Shown: positions 24,833-36,100 of the stretch, piece by piece | Layout of the letters: each line of letters starts with the position of its first letter | Numbering within the stretch: the first letter of the stretch is position 1 | Source: Talinum fruticosum | Lineage: Eukaryota; Streptophyta; Magnoliopsida; Caryophyllales; Talinaceae | Length of the DNA stretch: 64,000 nucleotides | Assembly (NCBI GenBank): GCA_021018815.1 | Contig: JAITYX010000136.1 | Coordinates: forward strand, 1-64,000 | Direction: 5' to 3' | Translations under genes and position numbers: made by a program | Notes under the pieces: model-generated | Databases searched by the model: none | What the model was told of the DNA's origin: nothing | Seen by the model: the letters and a program-made list of their open reading frames with translations, nothing else

Positions 24833-25920
24833 ATGTCTCGAGCTACAAACCACAGCCAAGAAAGGAGTAATGAACCGGAAGAAGGAGGAGGAAACTCGAC
24901 CTTCGACCTTAATGAGGTTCCTGCCAACTCTTATCGGAAAGCAACCAAACACACTTTATCGCCCATATCCATTCAAACTCACCAGGAAGTGTCAACCCTA
25001 TGCATTGGGGAAACCTTATTCACAAATTATTACAAAGGATACCTACAGCCCCAGCAGAAACCTCCAACAACATGAAAAAGTGGGCAGATAGGGTAGCCAA
25101 GAGAAACCCTAAGATATATACTGGAAAAATCAATCCAGTGGAATTGGAAGATTGGATTAGGAATCGGAGAAAATTTTCACGAGTTATAGAGGTCCTTGAG
25201 GATAAAAAGCTGGATATAGGAACCTTCTATCTGTCCGGAGAAGCGGATATATGGTGGAGTACAATTAAGGAAAAATGCCAAGGGCCCAAATTCACATGGC
25301 CCAAATTTCGGAGGTAGGGTCGATTTTACCTCGCATCGGTTCAACATAAGAAGGAGAAGGAGTTTTTAGAACTCAAGATGACGAGAAAATATGACAGTGA
25401 TGCAATATACTGCTAAGTTCAATGAATTGGCCCGATTCGCCCAAGACTTTGTGGCCACTGAAAGAATGAAGATGTTGAGATACGAAGAGGGATTGGCCCT
25501 ATTTATACGGCACCAGCTGGCTGGGCAACCAATTAAGACTACTCGGGAGTCATATGAAAGGGCAGCTGAAGTAGAGAGGATAAAGACAGAACTCGGGGTT
25601 TATAGCATGGGAAATTCTAAAAGAAAATGGGATGATCAAGGAAGTCGAATCAGAATAAGAATAGCGCAAAGACCAACCCCAACCAAAACAAAAGCCCCAC
25701 TAGTCCGGAACCATGTGGAAAATGTGGTCGGACCAATCATTCCACAACAGATTGTAGGATGGGAACGAACAAGTGCATTTGGTGTGGAAGCACCGAACAC
25801 CGAGTATCTAATTGTCCAAAGAGGCAAAAGGCTGTGGACGAAGGGACGACAAAGTCCATATCCAATCTACGCACGGAGGCAACACGAGCTAACCCTACTC
25901 ATCCGAGTCGAGTATAGTTT
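24833..25920 (+). pseudogene. Ty3/gypsy gag (capsid-nucleocapsid) remnant
   Basis: From an ATG at 24833 the frame runs 80 codons, then shifts to the frame of 25000-25317 (GKINPVELEDWIRNRRKFSR, LSGEADIWWSTIKEK). After a stop at 25318 it shifts to 25391-25630 (MQYTAKFNELARFAQDF, LRYEEGLALFIRHQLAG). These match the Retrotrans_gag capsid pattern. In a third frame two perfect CCHC zinc knuckles follow, CGKCGRTNHSTTDC at 25714-25756 and CIWCGSTEHRVSNC at 25775-25815. Gag would package element RNA. With at least three frame breaks this copy is not translatable as one protein. No protease follows the knuckles. Confidence 0.85.
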
Positions 25921-26712
25921 CTAACGAAAAGAGTCACGAATAAGACAGGTACACCATAGAACTCTATTCTAAATCTAGATTTCTAGCCTTATTTACTTTA
26001 TATACTAACTAAACCAAAATCCTTATATTATTAGTCAACCCGATAATTTCGACAAGTCTATCAAGGGCAAAGTGGTAAATGCCCATTTCTTTATAAGAAA
26101 GACTTTAGCAACTGTAAACTGGAAAGAGAGTTACCACCTAATCTTGGAAAGTTACAATCTTAGGATACTACCAAAAGTTATCAGATTATGGAAGTTGAGA
26201 AACAATTGGGAAACACTTTGATCAAGTATTCTACTTTGAGAGACATTCATGATGAGCAGGAAGAAGAAATAGAACCTTATAAACTCTAAGACTCCCTCGG
26301 GGTTAACCAATACTAAATTTACAAGTTAAACGAACAGAAGTAATAGATGATGTTTGTTCATTTGAGGTACATTAGCAAGAAAGAAGAATTTGTGCGGAGA
26401 AAACATTTAAGTATGCACTTGGGTTAAGGAAAAGAAGGTGGCGACCTGATATTTGAGGTAATCATACATAGAGTTCAAGAGAAGATCAATATCAAATACC
26501 AACAAGTACCAAACTATTGAGTTAGCCAATGAGATAGGTAATGAAGAAATTATTGGGAGCACGAGCCTAACTACCTATATAAGATGATTGGGAATTTAGC
26601 GGAATATCCTGCCTCATGACTACCCGTAAGGTTTATATACTATAATTTTGGGAATGTATCTATCTCAAGGTTAAGCATCATCTTACTTGCAAGTTTCGAG
26701 GACGAAACTTAG
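25921..26712. other. decayed internal region of the gypsy element
   Basis: About 0.8 kb with no recognisable protease, RT, RNase H or integrase motif on either strand. The right edge (about 26680-26712) contains ttcgaggacgaa, typical of the 3' internal end of Tekay-like elements. A large internal deletion is the simplest reading. Confidence 0.55.
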
Positions 26713-26727
26713 TTTAAGGGGAAGGAC
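26713..26727 (+). other. polypurine tract
   Basis: ttaaggggaaggac directly precedes TGTAACAACC, the normal position for the plus-strand primer before a 3' LTR. Confidence 0.65.
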
Positions 26728-27455
26728 TGTAACAACCCGTCCCTAATTATGACGTATTATCATAACCCCTCAATTAAAAGAGCACGTACATTTCAATTCC
26801 AAGATATTTTCATATCATGTTATATATCTACATGTATCAAATTTATTTTTACACGACCCAAACGTAAACGGCGACGATGGATGGCCAATATTTATGGTAT
26901 AATTCAGAAAAGTATCAACTCCCAAATATTATTTATGCTTATAATCCATACACAATCCTTTCAATTATAAATATTTAATATAAATCCAATTTTTATAAAT
27001 ATTTTTATATATAGCTATTCATACATATATATGCGCATATAAATATACTTCACACAACTCTACTTGAACACATTTTTAAGTACATAAGCCTCTAACGTCA
27101 ATTGCTACTAATAAGGTTAACCAAATTTTACTTAATAAAACAAAAGCAAATGATAAAATTTATATTAGCAAAAAAAATAATAATAATAAAAATAATTATG
27201 AGAAAAATAACAAAAAATAATAATAATAATAGAAAAGAACGCAGCTGATGAGATTAGTGATAATGAAATAATAAAAATAATAAAAATGGATTATTATGAT
27301 ATTTTTAGGAGTCAACTGGGACCTTGACACCCTAATTACACCATACAAGGTTTAGCAATTGACAAATCATTAGGTTAAGCATGCATCATTAACAATTGTC
27401 ATCAGCAAAATCCAACCTATGCCAGCAAACCATGCAGATCATCCTGGAAATCCAG

Positions 27456-27464
27456 TATAAATAG
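27456..27464 (+). promoter_or_regulatory. LTR-type TATA box, left arm
   Basis: TATAAATAGGG, pointing rightward into the palindrome centre. Confidence 0.5.
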
Positions 27465-28665
27465 GGTCAAATTAGCAGAAAATTTGGGCCTAAACACTCA
27501 TTTTCAGCAATTTCTCTCTCCTCTGAAAGCTTACCATCAGCACCATTTCGGCCACTTCCACAGGCCACAACCGACCTCCTCCATCAACCATAACTAACCA
27601 TAACTCTTCTCCACACTGCACTGAACAAGAATCATCTTTCCGACCATAATTCCGGCCACCCTATCGCCGGAAAACTGTCCATGAAACCACCCTGATCACC
27701 AACTTCTCACCATCACCTTTCACCTTTACATATTCTCCCTCTCACCTCCGACCACCCTCAACAACTCCGGCCAGCACCCCTCCGGCAGCCCAGCCCCTCC
27801 ATAGCCGCCGACCACCCATCACCGGCCGACCACCGTCCACCAAGCCACCATAAACAACCACCCTCCAAACCCTTCAAATAACTCAAACCACCAAGCAACC
27901 TCTCCTTTTTCCACACCACCCCACGGCCGGCAGAAAAATAGAGCAAAGGTGGTGGTTGTAGGTGGAATCCGGTGGCATCAGGACGGTGTTCCGGTTGTTG
28001 GCGGTGGCGCCGGTGCTCGGTGGTGGTCCTTGGCGGCAGTGGCAGTGGTGGTGGTGGTGGGTTTTTGAGAAAGATGGATTTTAGGGCATAAAGAGAGAGA
28101 GAGTGTGTATGTGCTTGGTGGCTGCAGTGGTGGTGCGGGGTGGCTGCCGGCGGCGCCTGCAGGTGGTGGTGGTTATGTTCCCGGTCGGTGGTCAGGTGGT
28201 GGCCGGCCGTGGGTGGTGTGCAAAAAGGAGAGTTTGCTTGGTGGTTTGAGTTATTTGAAGGGTTTGGAGGGTGGTTGTTTTTGGTGGTTTGGTGGACGGT
28301 GGTCGGTCGGTGATGGGTGGTCGGCAGCTCTGGAGGGGCTGGGATGCCGGAGGGGTGCTGGCCGGAGTTGTTGAGGGTGGTCGGAGGTGAGAGGGAGAAT
28401 ATGTAAAGGTGAAAGGTGATGGTGAGAAGTTGGTGAGCAGGGTGGTTTTAGGGAAGTTTTCCGGCGATATGGTGGCCGGAATGATGGTCGGAAAGATGAT
28501 TCTTGTTCAGTGCAGCGTGGAGAAGAGTTATGGTTGTTATGGTCAATGGAGGAGGTCGGGTGTGGCCTGTGGAAGTGGCCGAAATGGTGCTGATGGTAAG
28601 CTTTCAGAGGAGAGAGATATTGCTGAAAATGAGTGTTTAGGCCCAAATTTTCTGCTAATTTGACC

Positions 28666-28674
28666 CTATTTATA
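28666..28674 (-). promoter_or_regulatory. LTR-type TATA box, right arm
   Basis: The mirror copy on the minus strand (TATAAATAGGG), pointing leftward toward the first one. Confidence 0.5.
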
Positions 28675-29406
28675 TTGGATTTCCAGATGATCTGCATGGT
28701 TTGCTGGCATAGGTTGGGTTTTGCTGATGACAATTGTTAATGATGCATGCTTAACCTAATGATTTGTCAATTGCTAAACCTTGCTTGGTGTAATTAGGGT
28801 GTCAAGGTCCCATTTGACCCCTAAAAATATCATAATAATCCATTTTTATTATTTTTATTATTTTATTATTACTAATCTCATCAGCTGTGTTCTTTTCTAT
28901 TATTATTATTTTTTTTGTTATTTTTTCATAATTATTTTTATTATTATTTTTTTTTGCTAATATAAATTTTATCATTTGCTTTTGTTTTATTAAGTAAAAT
29001 TTGGTTAACCTTATTAGTAGCAATTGACGTTAGAGGCTTATGTACTTAAAAATGTGTTCAAGTAGAGTTGTGTGAAGTATATTTATATGCGCATATATAT
29101 ATATGTATGAATAGCTATATATAAAAATATTTATAAAAATTAGATTTATATTAAATATTTATAATTGAAAGGATTGTGTATGGATTATAAGCATAAATAA
29201 TATTTGGGAGTTGATACTTTCTGAATTATACCATAAATATTGGTCATCCATCGTCGCCGTTTACGTTTGGGTCCTGTAAAAATAAATTTGATACATGTAG
29301 ATATATAACATAATATGAAAATATCTTGAAATTGAAATGTACGTGCTCTTTTTAATTGAGGGGTTATGATAATACGTCATAATTAGGGACGGGTTGTTAC
29401 AAAAGT

Positions 29407-29500
29407 GGGTGTTCCAAAACAGCTTTGATAATATAGAAAAAAAAGATAAAACAAAAGGAATCGTGATGTGTTAAATGTCTAGTCCATAAAAATTACTTAG

Positions 29501-29559
<59 letters not shown>

Positions 29560-30032
29560 CTCCAAGAGAAAAGTGGAATAGATGTAAATTAAGCGCTAAC
29601 TGTGACACAAAACATGGCACCGAAGTACACTCCACCTTTTCTTTTTGGCTTCTTTTGTTCTGGATGGGGTTTCTTTTTTCTTTTTACCATGCCCAGAAAG
29701 TTATCAATGTTTTTCTTAAATTTTTTTAATATAGTTATCGAGGGGTTGTCTGAAAGTAGAAGCTTTTGGGGGTAGAAACAAACTCTTTTAATTCTTAACC
29801 CCTTCTTGCAAGACGGTGCCTCGCCAAAAAGTAGGAATAGAGAATCGGAAAAATTCAAGCTTCCCTCCAATGGGGTTGACCCTGTCCCTCTTTTCTCCCA
29901 TTTGTTTAGGATTTTTCATTTGCTGCCGGAAAGTTAACCGGTCAGCTTGTTGAACTAGGTGGTGTAATTAACAGACAACAAGGGCTAATAAAAATTTGAT
30001 TTGATTCTTTCCCTTTTTTTTAATGAATTAGT
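29407..30032. other. spacer with (TA)n and copia leader
   Basis: 29506-29557 is a (TA)26-type microsatellite. The minus-strand open frame 29589-29870 (93 codons, Lys-rich near its end) is unrecognised. On the minus strand, about 30032 down to 29900 would be the leader after the copia primer-binding site. Confidence 0.4.
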
Positions 30033-30045
30033 GGCTCTGATAACA
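30033..30045 (-). other. copia primer-binding site
   Basis: On the minus strand TGTTATCAGAGCC, one base different from the initiator tRNA-Met complement TGGTATCAGAGCC. It lies 2 bases after the short LTR. Confidence 0.6.
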
Positions 30046-30047
30046 CA

Positions 30048-30157
30048 TGAAGAATTTAAGTTTATGTGACTCACCTAATTTGGGAGCTCTGCTGCTATAT
30101 TTATAAGAGTAATTATATAAGCAAAAATTACGTCATTAGTCCTTGTCCTCTATTACA
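30048..30157 (-). repeat. 110 bp copia LTR
   Basis: On the minus strand it begins TGTAATAGAGG just after the end of RNase H and a gaggggtg tract, contains TATAAATATAG, and ends CTTAAATTCTTCA directly before the primer-binding site. TG...CA ends, size, TATA box and both neighbours fit a very short LTR. Confidence 0.6.
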
Positions 30158-30306
30158 CCCCTCAATATGTATAGAAGGAGAGCGAACGAACAAATTAGAT
30201 TTAAGAAACAAAAATTGAGAAGAAGATAACCTCTTAGTAAAAATATCAGCCAACCGAAAACTAGTAGGAACATATCCGACAACAAAATCACCAGCAGGCG
30301 AGTATT
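30158..30306 (-). pseudogene. copia RNase H C-terminal fragment (inverted)
   Basis: Minus strand: GDFVVGYVPTSFRLADIFTK followed by SSSQFLFLKSNLF. This is the conserved end of the Ty1/copia polyprotein (VPT.-.ADIFTK). It is cut off at about 30306, exactly where a plus-strand RT fragment begins. Confidence 0.85.
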
Positions 30307-31165
30307 GATTTTCATGAGACTTTCTCTCCCATTGTTTATCCAACCATGATTCGCCTTGTCTTATCTCTGGCCATTTCTCATAATTGGTGTATCAGTCAAC
30401 TTAATGTAAAGAATATTTTTCTTCATGGCATTCTTGCGAAATTGTTTACATGCGCCAACCCCTTGGTTTTGTTGATTCTCTTTATCCCAACCATATGCGT
30501 CGTTTGCAAAAAAAGCTATATATGATCTCGAAGAAAGCTCCTCGAGCTTGGTTTCATCGTTTCGGTTCCTTTCTGCTCATGCATGGTTTCTCATGCGAGT
30601 CAATCCGACCCATCCATATTCGTTCTCCATTCTTCCTCTCGGACACTTATTCTCCTTTTTTATATTGATGACATTATTCTTAGTTGTAGCTCCACACACT
30701 TTCTTTTCTCATTCATTGACACTGTCTCTCGTCATTTTGCCATGAAGGATCTTGGGGATTTGCATTACTTTCTTAGTGTGCAAGTCTCTCGTCTTCCATC
30801 CGGGCTCCTTCTTTCTTAACATAAATACACTTTTAATCTCCTCAAAAGTTCCACTTGCATACCTGCAAACCTGTGCGCACCCCTATTGTAGCTCGTACCA
30901 CTCTCTCCCTCTCATATGGTGAGTTACTTGCAGACCCCACCGAGTACGAAGTATGGTAGGTGCTCTACAATATTTGACTATGACACGTCCTGATATTGCA
31001 TATGCAATTCATGTAGTTTGATAGTTCATGCATGCCCCCGGACCACTCATCTCTTGGTTGTCAAGCGTATTGTTAGGTACTTGCAGGGTACTACCACTAA
31101 TGGGATTCTTCTTCGTCCTGTTGTTACTCCTGCCCTCATTGTTGCCTATTCTAATATTGAAGTGG
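30307..31165 (+). pseudogene. copia reverse transcriptase to RNase H start (broken)
   Basis: Reads in order HETFSPIVYPTMIRLVLSLA (30309), QLNVKNIFLHG, MRQPLGFVDSLYPNHM (30450), KAPRAWFHRF, LLFYIDDIILSC with the catalytic Y-x-D-D replaced by YIDD (30655-30680), FAMKDLGDLHYFLSVQVSRL (30735), then DYDTS-/RTTHLLVVKRIVRYLQGTT (30980-31090) and AYSNIEVGV at the RNase H start. Several frameshifts and stops occur. It is an Ale/Retrofit-type copia sequence by resemblance. About 330 bases that should follow are missing. Confidence 0.85.
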
Positions 31166-32522
31166 GTGTAGGAAATGAACCATTTTAGGAGTGGTAGAGG
31201 TAACTTTTAGGCTGGATTAATACTTGGAGGAAGGCAGCAAGGAGCCATTTGAATTTTTTAAAAATGATGTGGCGTCGGGATGGTTTTTTGTAGCACAAGC
31301 ATCCATGCATATAACACGATTGAATTAATTGATCTCAATATAAAAGACTATAAGTTTAGCTTACGTAATATGTCAGATATTTAATAGCCATACGATGATC
31401 TTCTATCAATAAAAAAATCATCTTCAATTTTTTTTTAGGGTAAATATCTTAAAATTGGTCTCTTCATAAACTGCAGGTAGACATGTTTGTAAAAACAAAA
31501 CTGCCTACATTTTGATTATTAAAAAGTTATAATTATGATTACACTGCATCAAACCACACATTATATAAGAAGAGTTGGTTGCTGAAATTAGATCGGAGAA
31601 TTAATCTATTTGGAACCTCTCACTGGAAAGCCATCGTAAGATAGAATACCTTGTCATCATTTGCAAATGACACTTTCACCTTTTATTAAATCAAAACATA
31701 GCATACTATAATAGGCCTAGCAAAACTAACCTCAAACCCGAAATCCGAATCAAATGATCCATGTCCGACCCAACACCCGAGACATACTCATGTGAAAGTG
31801 AAACAAAAACCAGGATTGAGCCGAACTTGACTCGAAATTTCCAACAAAGCTGTCTCTTTTATAAAACAAGCTCATTGGCACAAACTTCAATTGACTCCAA
31901 ATCAACCTGAACAAAAAATCACCCAACCTAAATGAGAACTAACCCAAACTCACATTAACACGAAATATAACCAAATATAAAGTTAATCTAACTTGTACCT
32001 GAATTGAACGACCAGTTTGCCAAGTCTAGATGTGACCAATGAGTAGGCAAACTAGTCAACTCTAAGAAGTCTGTCATTCTACAACCAAGGTACTTAGATC
32101 GCATGATTTCAAACGAATGGCAAAGAAACACTTTTTATGCATGCGCAATTGGTAAATATTACATATAGAATGCAAGGATGCAAAATGAATGCGAATCAAA
32201 ACAAGGAGGAATATAATTCAGCGTTTTGAACTTCGAAAACATACATGCATAGATCTTGATACAATTCACAAGAACCTGGCATAGTCAAACGACACATTGA
32301 CAATAGGAGGAATTAAAGTCCGAACAGGACAACACAAGTTTAAACCCACCAATCCAGCATACATCCAACTTATATTATCTACAATACAAAACCAAAATGA
32401 CATATAAAACTTGGACCAAAGAGTTATTTCCTTTATATGAAGCTAATTACAACGAAAGAAATACATCTATGTACATTTGTTCTTTATCTTGTGGCTAAAT
32501 CTGAAAGAACTTAAATTGTCCG
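31166..32522. other. unassigned spacer
   Basis: No protein or RNA gene is recognised. 31720-32000 is rich in CCCGA/CCAAC-type words, low complexity on the plus strand. Confidence 0.35.
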
Positions 32523-32657
32523 TCAATTTATACGCTTAATACCTTCCTCTGCTCGGGGATCCACCTCCACCACTTGAAAAGACCTGTCACGCGATCTTCG
32601 ATATCTAACTCCAATATTTGTACCACTACACAATGGCGGTCTTTGGAAATCATAGAC
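32523..32657 (-). other. exon-like ORF, gene unknown
   Basis: Minus strand: acceptor-like ttttgccag, then 44 codons to a TGA, starting VYDFQRPPLCSGTNIGVRY and ending VDPRAEEGIKRIN. Codon quality looks coding. A good splice donor (cttg/gtatgt) at 33058 on the same strand could join the PPR gene's last exon to it. It may be a 3' UTR exon, an alternative C-terminus, or the end of another gene. Confidence 0.3.
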
Positions 32658-33151
32658 CTGGCAAAATTTCTGATCAAGTAGGTTCTGGTTTCGTCATCTT
32701 AGGTTGATGGAAGTTTGGATCGAGTCTAGTGGTTTTTCTTTACTCATGTCATGTTGGACTATTTGGATCTCTTTTCTATTGATCCAATGAGTTTGTGTCC
32801 AAAATGTATGCAGTAAAGTCCAAGAAAAGTGAGCAATATTTTCCCAGAAAAATTTGGACACGTAATCGTGGAAAAATCAGATAAATGGATTTCGAGTCAA
32901 AATAAGATGGCCATGTTTAGGTCCAAGGTGATCAGTTCCAAGTCATTCTCGTATGCTAGTTCTGCTGTGTCTTGAGAGATCCCAATTCAGGTGGCTTAAG
33001 AACAATTGCACATACTATCCTAAACTATCTAAATTATGCAGTTGAGCAAGATACATACCAAGTGGGAGTAGCTTCTCTAATATGCAAGTAAAACCAGCTC
33101 TGAAGTAACGATAATAGAGCCCTTGGGCTATATAGATCACAGGTATTGCTG

Positions 33152-36100
33152 TTATTCGAGGCATGGCTCTCTTTTCACTCTAACCCTTTCACCTTTGAAG
33201 TGTATATACTTCCATTTACACCCATACCTTTGGAGGGCCAACTTTTTCTTGTCTTCTTGACCAAGTTTCTCAAAAGAACGTGCCACCCTCCTGAGCGTAT
33301 CTTCATCTGGTTTCACACCTAGTTCCTCCATATCTGCAAAAACCTGGAATTTTGAAGGGCAACCAAAACTCATCAACACACAATCAATGAATATTAAAGT
33401 CCCAAATCGTGAGAAATATTGGGCAACTAAGGGTGAAGAGTGAAGAAATTACTCTTACAAGCACATCTATATACATTAAAACAAAATGAACTCTCTTCTT
33501 CAATTACACATTACTCACATAATTTGCCCTTGTTTTTAGTTTTTTCATAATGATTATTAAAAGATTCTTGAATTGTTTTGAGCTCTTTTTCAGTATCCGC
33601 AACATTATTATTTTTGAATCTCCAATTTTAAAAAATAATATAAAAATAAAAGAATCTCATTTCTAATATTACCAAAGTTTTGGCAACAGTTGATAATGTA
33701 AAAGCTATTATTATTAGGTGCAATTTCATATATTTTTAGGTGGGAAAAACACGCAGGCAAATATGGTGCTAAAAACAAACTATTAAATAATGTTGAGTGC
33801 TTATATTCAATTAAAATTAATTTATGATGTACACAACTTATGAAATGTTGGATGTATTTCTTTCATAACAAGAATTATGACATTTTTCAAAGAATAGGAG
33901 TTAATATACAAATGATTTCAAAATTAAAAGAAACTCTTCTATGAAAAAAAAAAAAAACTCAACTATAAATCTCGTCATAGGTCCTTAACAGTAGTTATGA
34001 ACATTAAAGAAGAACAAAATTTAGGAGCAATAAGATCACAACACAAACATAAGCAAAGAAACCCTAGTGGTTGTCAGTTTACTCAATAGGTTGCTCAGGA
34101 TTCTTCCAGGACCTTGGGTTCAAATCTTACCTAAAATGGCTCTGTGCCAGGCGTTACACCAAAAGAAATGAAAACAAATTTTTTTGCTGTCAATACAAAT
34201 AGGTATTGAGAAGTCAAGTTGTAAACTGGCGTACCACCAAAAAGAAAAATCTGCACATACATGAAGCCTACAGCACAATAAGATTTAGGAATCCAACTCG
34301 GCACTAAAGCAAATAAGAACTTCCCAATACTGAAAATGAGAAGAATGAACGGAACTGACAATTCAACACAGCCATGAATACAATACATCAGAACAACTCA
34401 TATGAAATAGGCTGAAAACACAACTTTGGTTACCTCTATTATTTTCTCTTGCTTATGATGATGGTCATATAAAGAAATCATCCTAGAGAACAATCTCTTT
34501 GAAATAGAACGCATATGGGTATGCAAAATCATGTTCCACAGTGATCCAGCTTCATCTATTCTAGCTTCATGGTCAAACGCCAATAGCAGAGTATCATAGG
34601 TTGCCATTGTCATACCTTGTCCCTTGCTCAACATCCACTTCGCAACCTACAGAGCATTGAAGATCATTAAATATTTCATTATATGATATGTAACAAAGCT
34701 GCATTCATAACAAAATCAACCTAGAATTCCAGTTGTTCAATGAAACCAGCAGAGAAGAAAAGACCTCAATAGATAGGTTTCAATTTTGAAAACATATAGC
34801 AAAAACATTGGATCATTGTTCTCTGCTGATAGAATGCTCGGTATAGGATTAAATGGAAAAACAATCACACAACTGTCAGAAACTAGATTGCACATTATCT
34901 CCACTATATTCTATAACAATAAAATGAGTGAATATTTCACCACCCCTATTCTGTATGAATTTGATTCCTTTGCACACGCACAAGGAGCCTTCCTAATAGA
35001 AATGACTAAGAACTCCCATAAGAAATTTGTGGAAAAATCCTTCAAGGTACAAGAATAAGTAGTTATACAATGGAAAACTTCCCTCGTTTTAACTTCTCTC
35101 AACAAGTCAGACCTATAGAAAATTCGGTCCAAGGACTTATGGGGATATCCTACCCAATGTAATGCTTGTCGCCCACAGTAGAATTCAAATGATATAGTGC
35201 ATTGTGTTCGTAATACCACACACTCAAAATGATAAGACAATGTTTCACGCTAGTTGGTTGCCTGCCTAGTTCATCTCACCAATCGGATCATAGAACCAGC
35301 TATATAAAGGGAGCAACATTCATGTAGTATGGGTTTCTACACTGAGGCAACTCAAGCATTTAAGTCTATCAGAAAAGTTCACACGATTACCCCCATGCTT
35401 TTTCATATGCAAAACAGCAAACATAAAATAGCGAAGTAACCTAAAAAGGAAGGTGTTCAAATTTTTTGGTTCAGTACCTGATCAAACACTAGAAAGATAT
35501 TACAGCTGCAGCCTGCATACATGACTCCTGATATTGACTGGGAAAGAGCTCAAGGAATGATCCTGAGTCTATTGACATGGGATATAAGAGTACTGTAACC
35601 TTTCAGGTCAATCTAGCCAGTCACTTTGTCAATAGAGTGGAGGATAAGGACAACAAATGCCATAAGCTTCCACAATAACAGCACATTTATAGGTGGTCTC
35701 ATCTAGCGAGGGAGTTGACTGATGATTCAACTGGAGACATATGGTACAGGCGTACATGTAGCTTTGGGACAAATGGAGGCTCAGGAAAAGTTGCCAATTT
35801 ACTATTTGGCATTACTCAAAAATAATTGTTCCAACTTCCGATTGCTGAATCTACTGAATTTCATTCCATTCCTGAACTACTAACATGCTCATTTGCAGAA
35901 AACTGAATAATGTAAGCTTAGTTTTTCAGTCTTTCCAGCAAGGGGTGTGTGTATGTGTGGTTTTTTTAGTTTTTATTAGGATTTTTAACATTTGCGCCCT
36001 CAATGTATGTGTTAATCGTTTTTCTACCCATGATCTATGGAAAATAATTTTGAACCCCTCAACTAATGTTAATAATTTACAAGTCCTTTCTCTGATATTT

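Larger units (their letters stand above)
22728..29401 (+). mobile_element. gag-only Ty3/gypsy element with palindromic right end
   Basis: Starts TGTAACGCC and ends GTTGTTACA, flanked by identical 5 bp repeats AAAGT at 22723-22727 and 29402-29406. Contents in order: a 5' LTR, a tRNA-Met-type primer-binding site, an upstream accessory ORF, a Retrotrans_gag ORF with two zinc knuckles, about 0.8 kb of decayed DNA, a polypurine tract, then a 2.67 kb right-end palindrome. Protease, RT, RNase H and integrase are absent, so it could only move in trans. The ttcgaggacgaa phrase before the polypurine tract is typical of Tekay-like chromoviruses, as I recall. The two ends are not the same LTR sequence. 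Confidence 0.75.
26728..29401. repeat. 2.67 kb palindrome (inverted LTR arms)
   Basis: Left arm 26728-27931 and right arm 28203-29401 are reverse complements along about 1.2 kb with only scattered differences. They are separated by a 271 bp GGTGG-rich spacer (27932-28202). The outer ends are TGTAACAACCCG and CGGGTTGTTACA. Each arm carries LTR-like landmarks: AT-rich distal DNA, a TATAAATAG box, then a CCACC/GGCCGG-rich leader. The left arm follows a polypurine tract. The 160-codon minus-strand frame at 28251-28733 is a Pro/His-rich by-product of the CCACC repeats and not a gene. Confidence 0.85.

Noticed and set aside
28251..28733. 160-codon minus-strand frame, the longest of the right palindrome arm
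   Set aside because: The composition is Pro/His/Ser from CCACC-type repeats, and it lies wholly inside the LTR-like arm with a mirrored partner on the other side.
29589..29870. 93-codon frame considered as an organelle DNA insertion
   Set aside because: I could not match it to any plastid or mitochondrial gene, and composition alone is not evidence.
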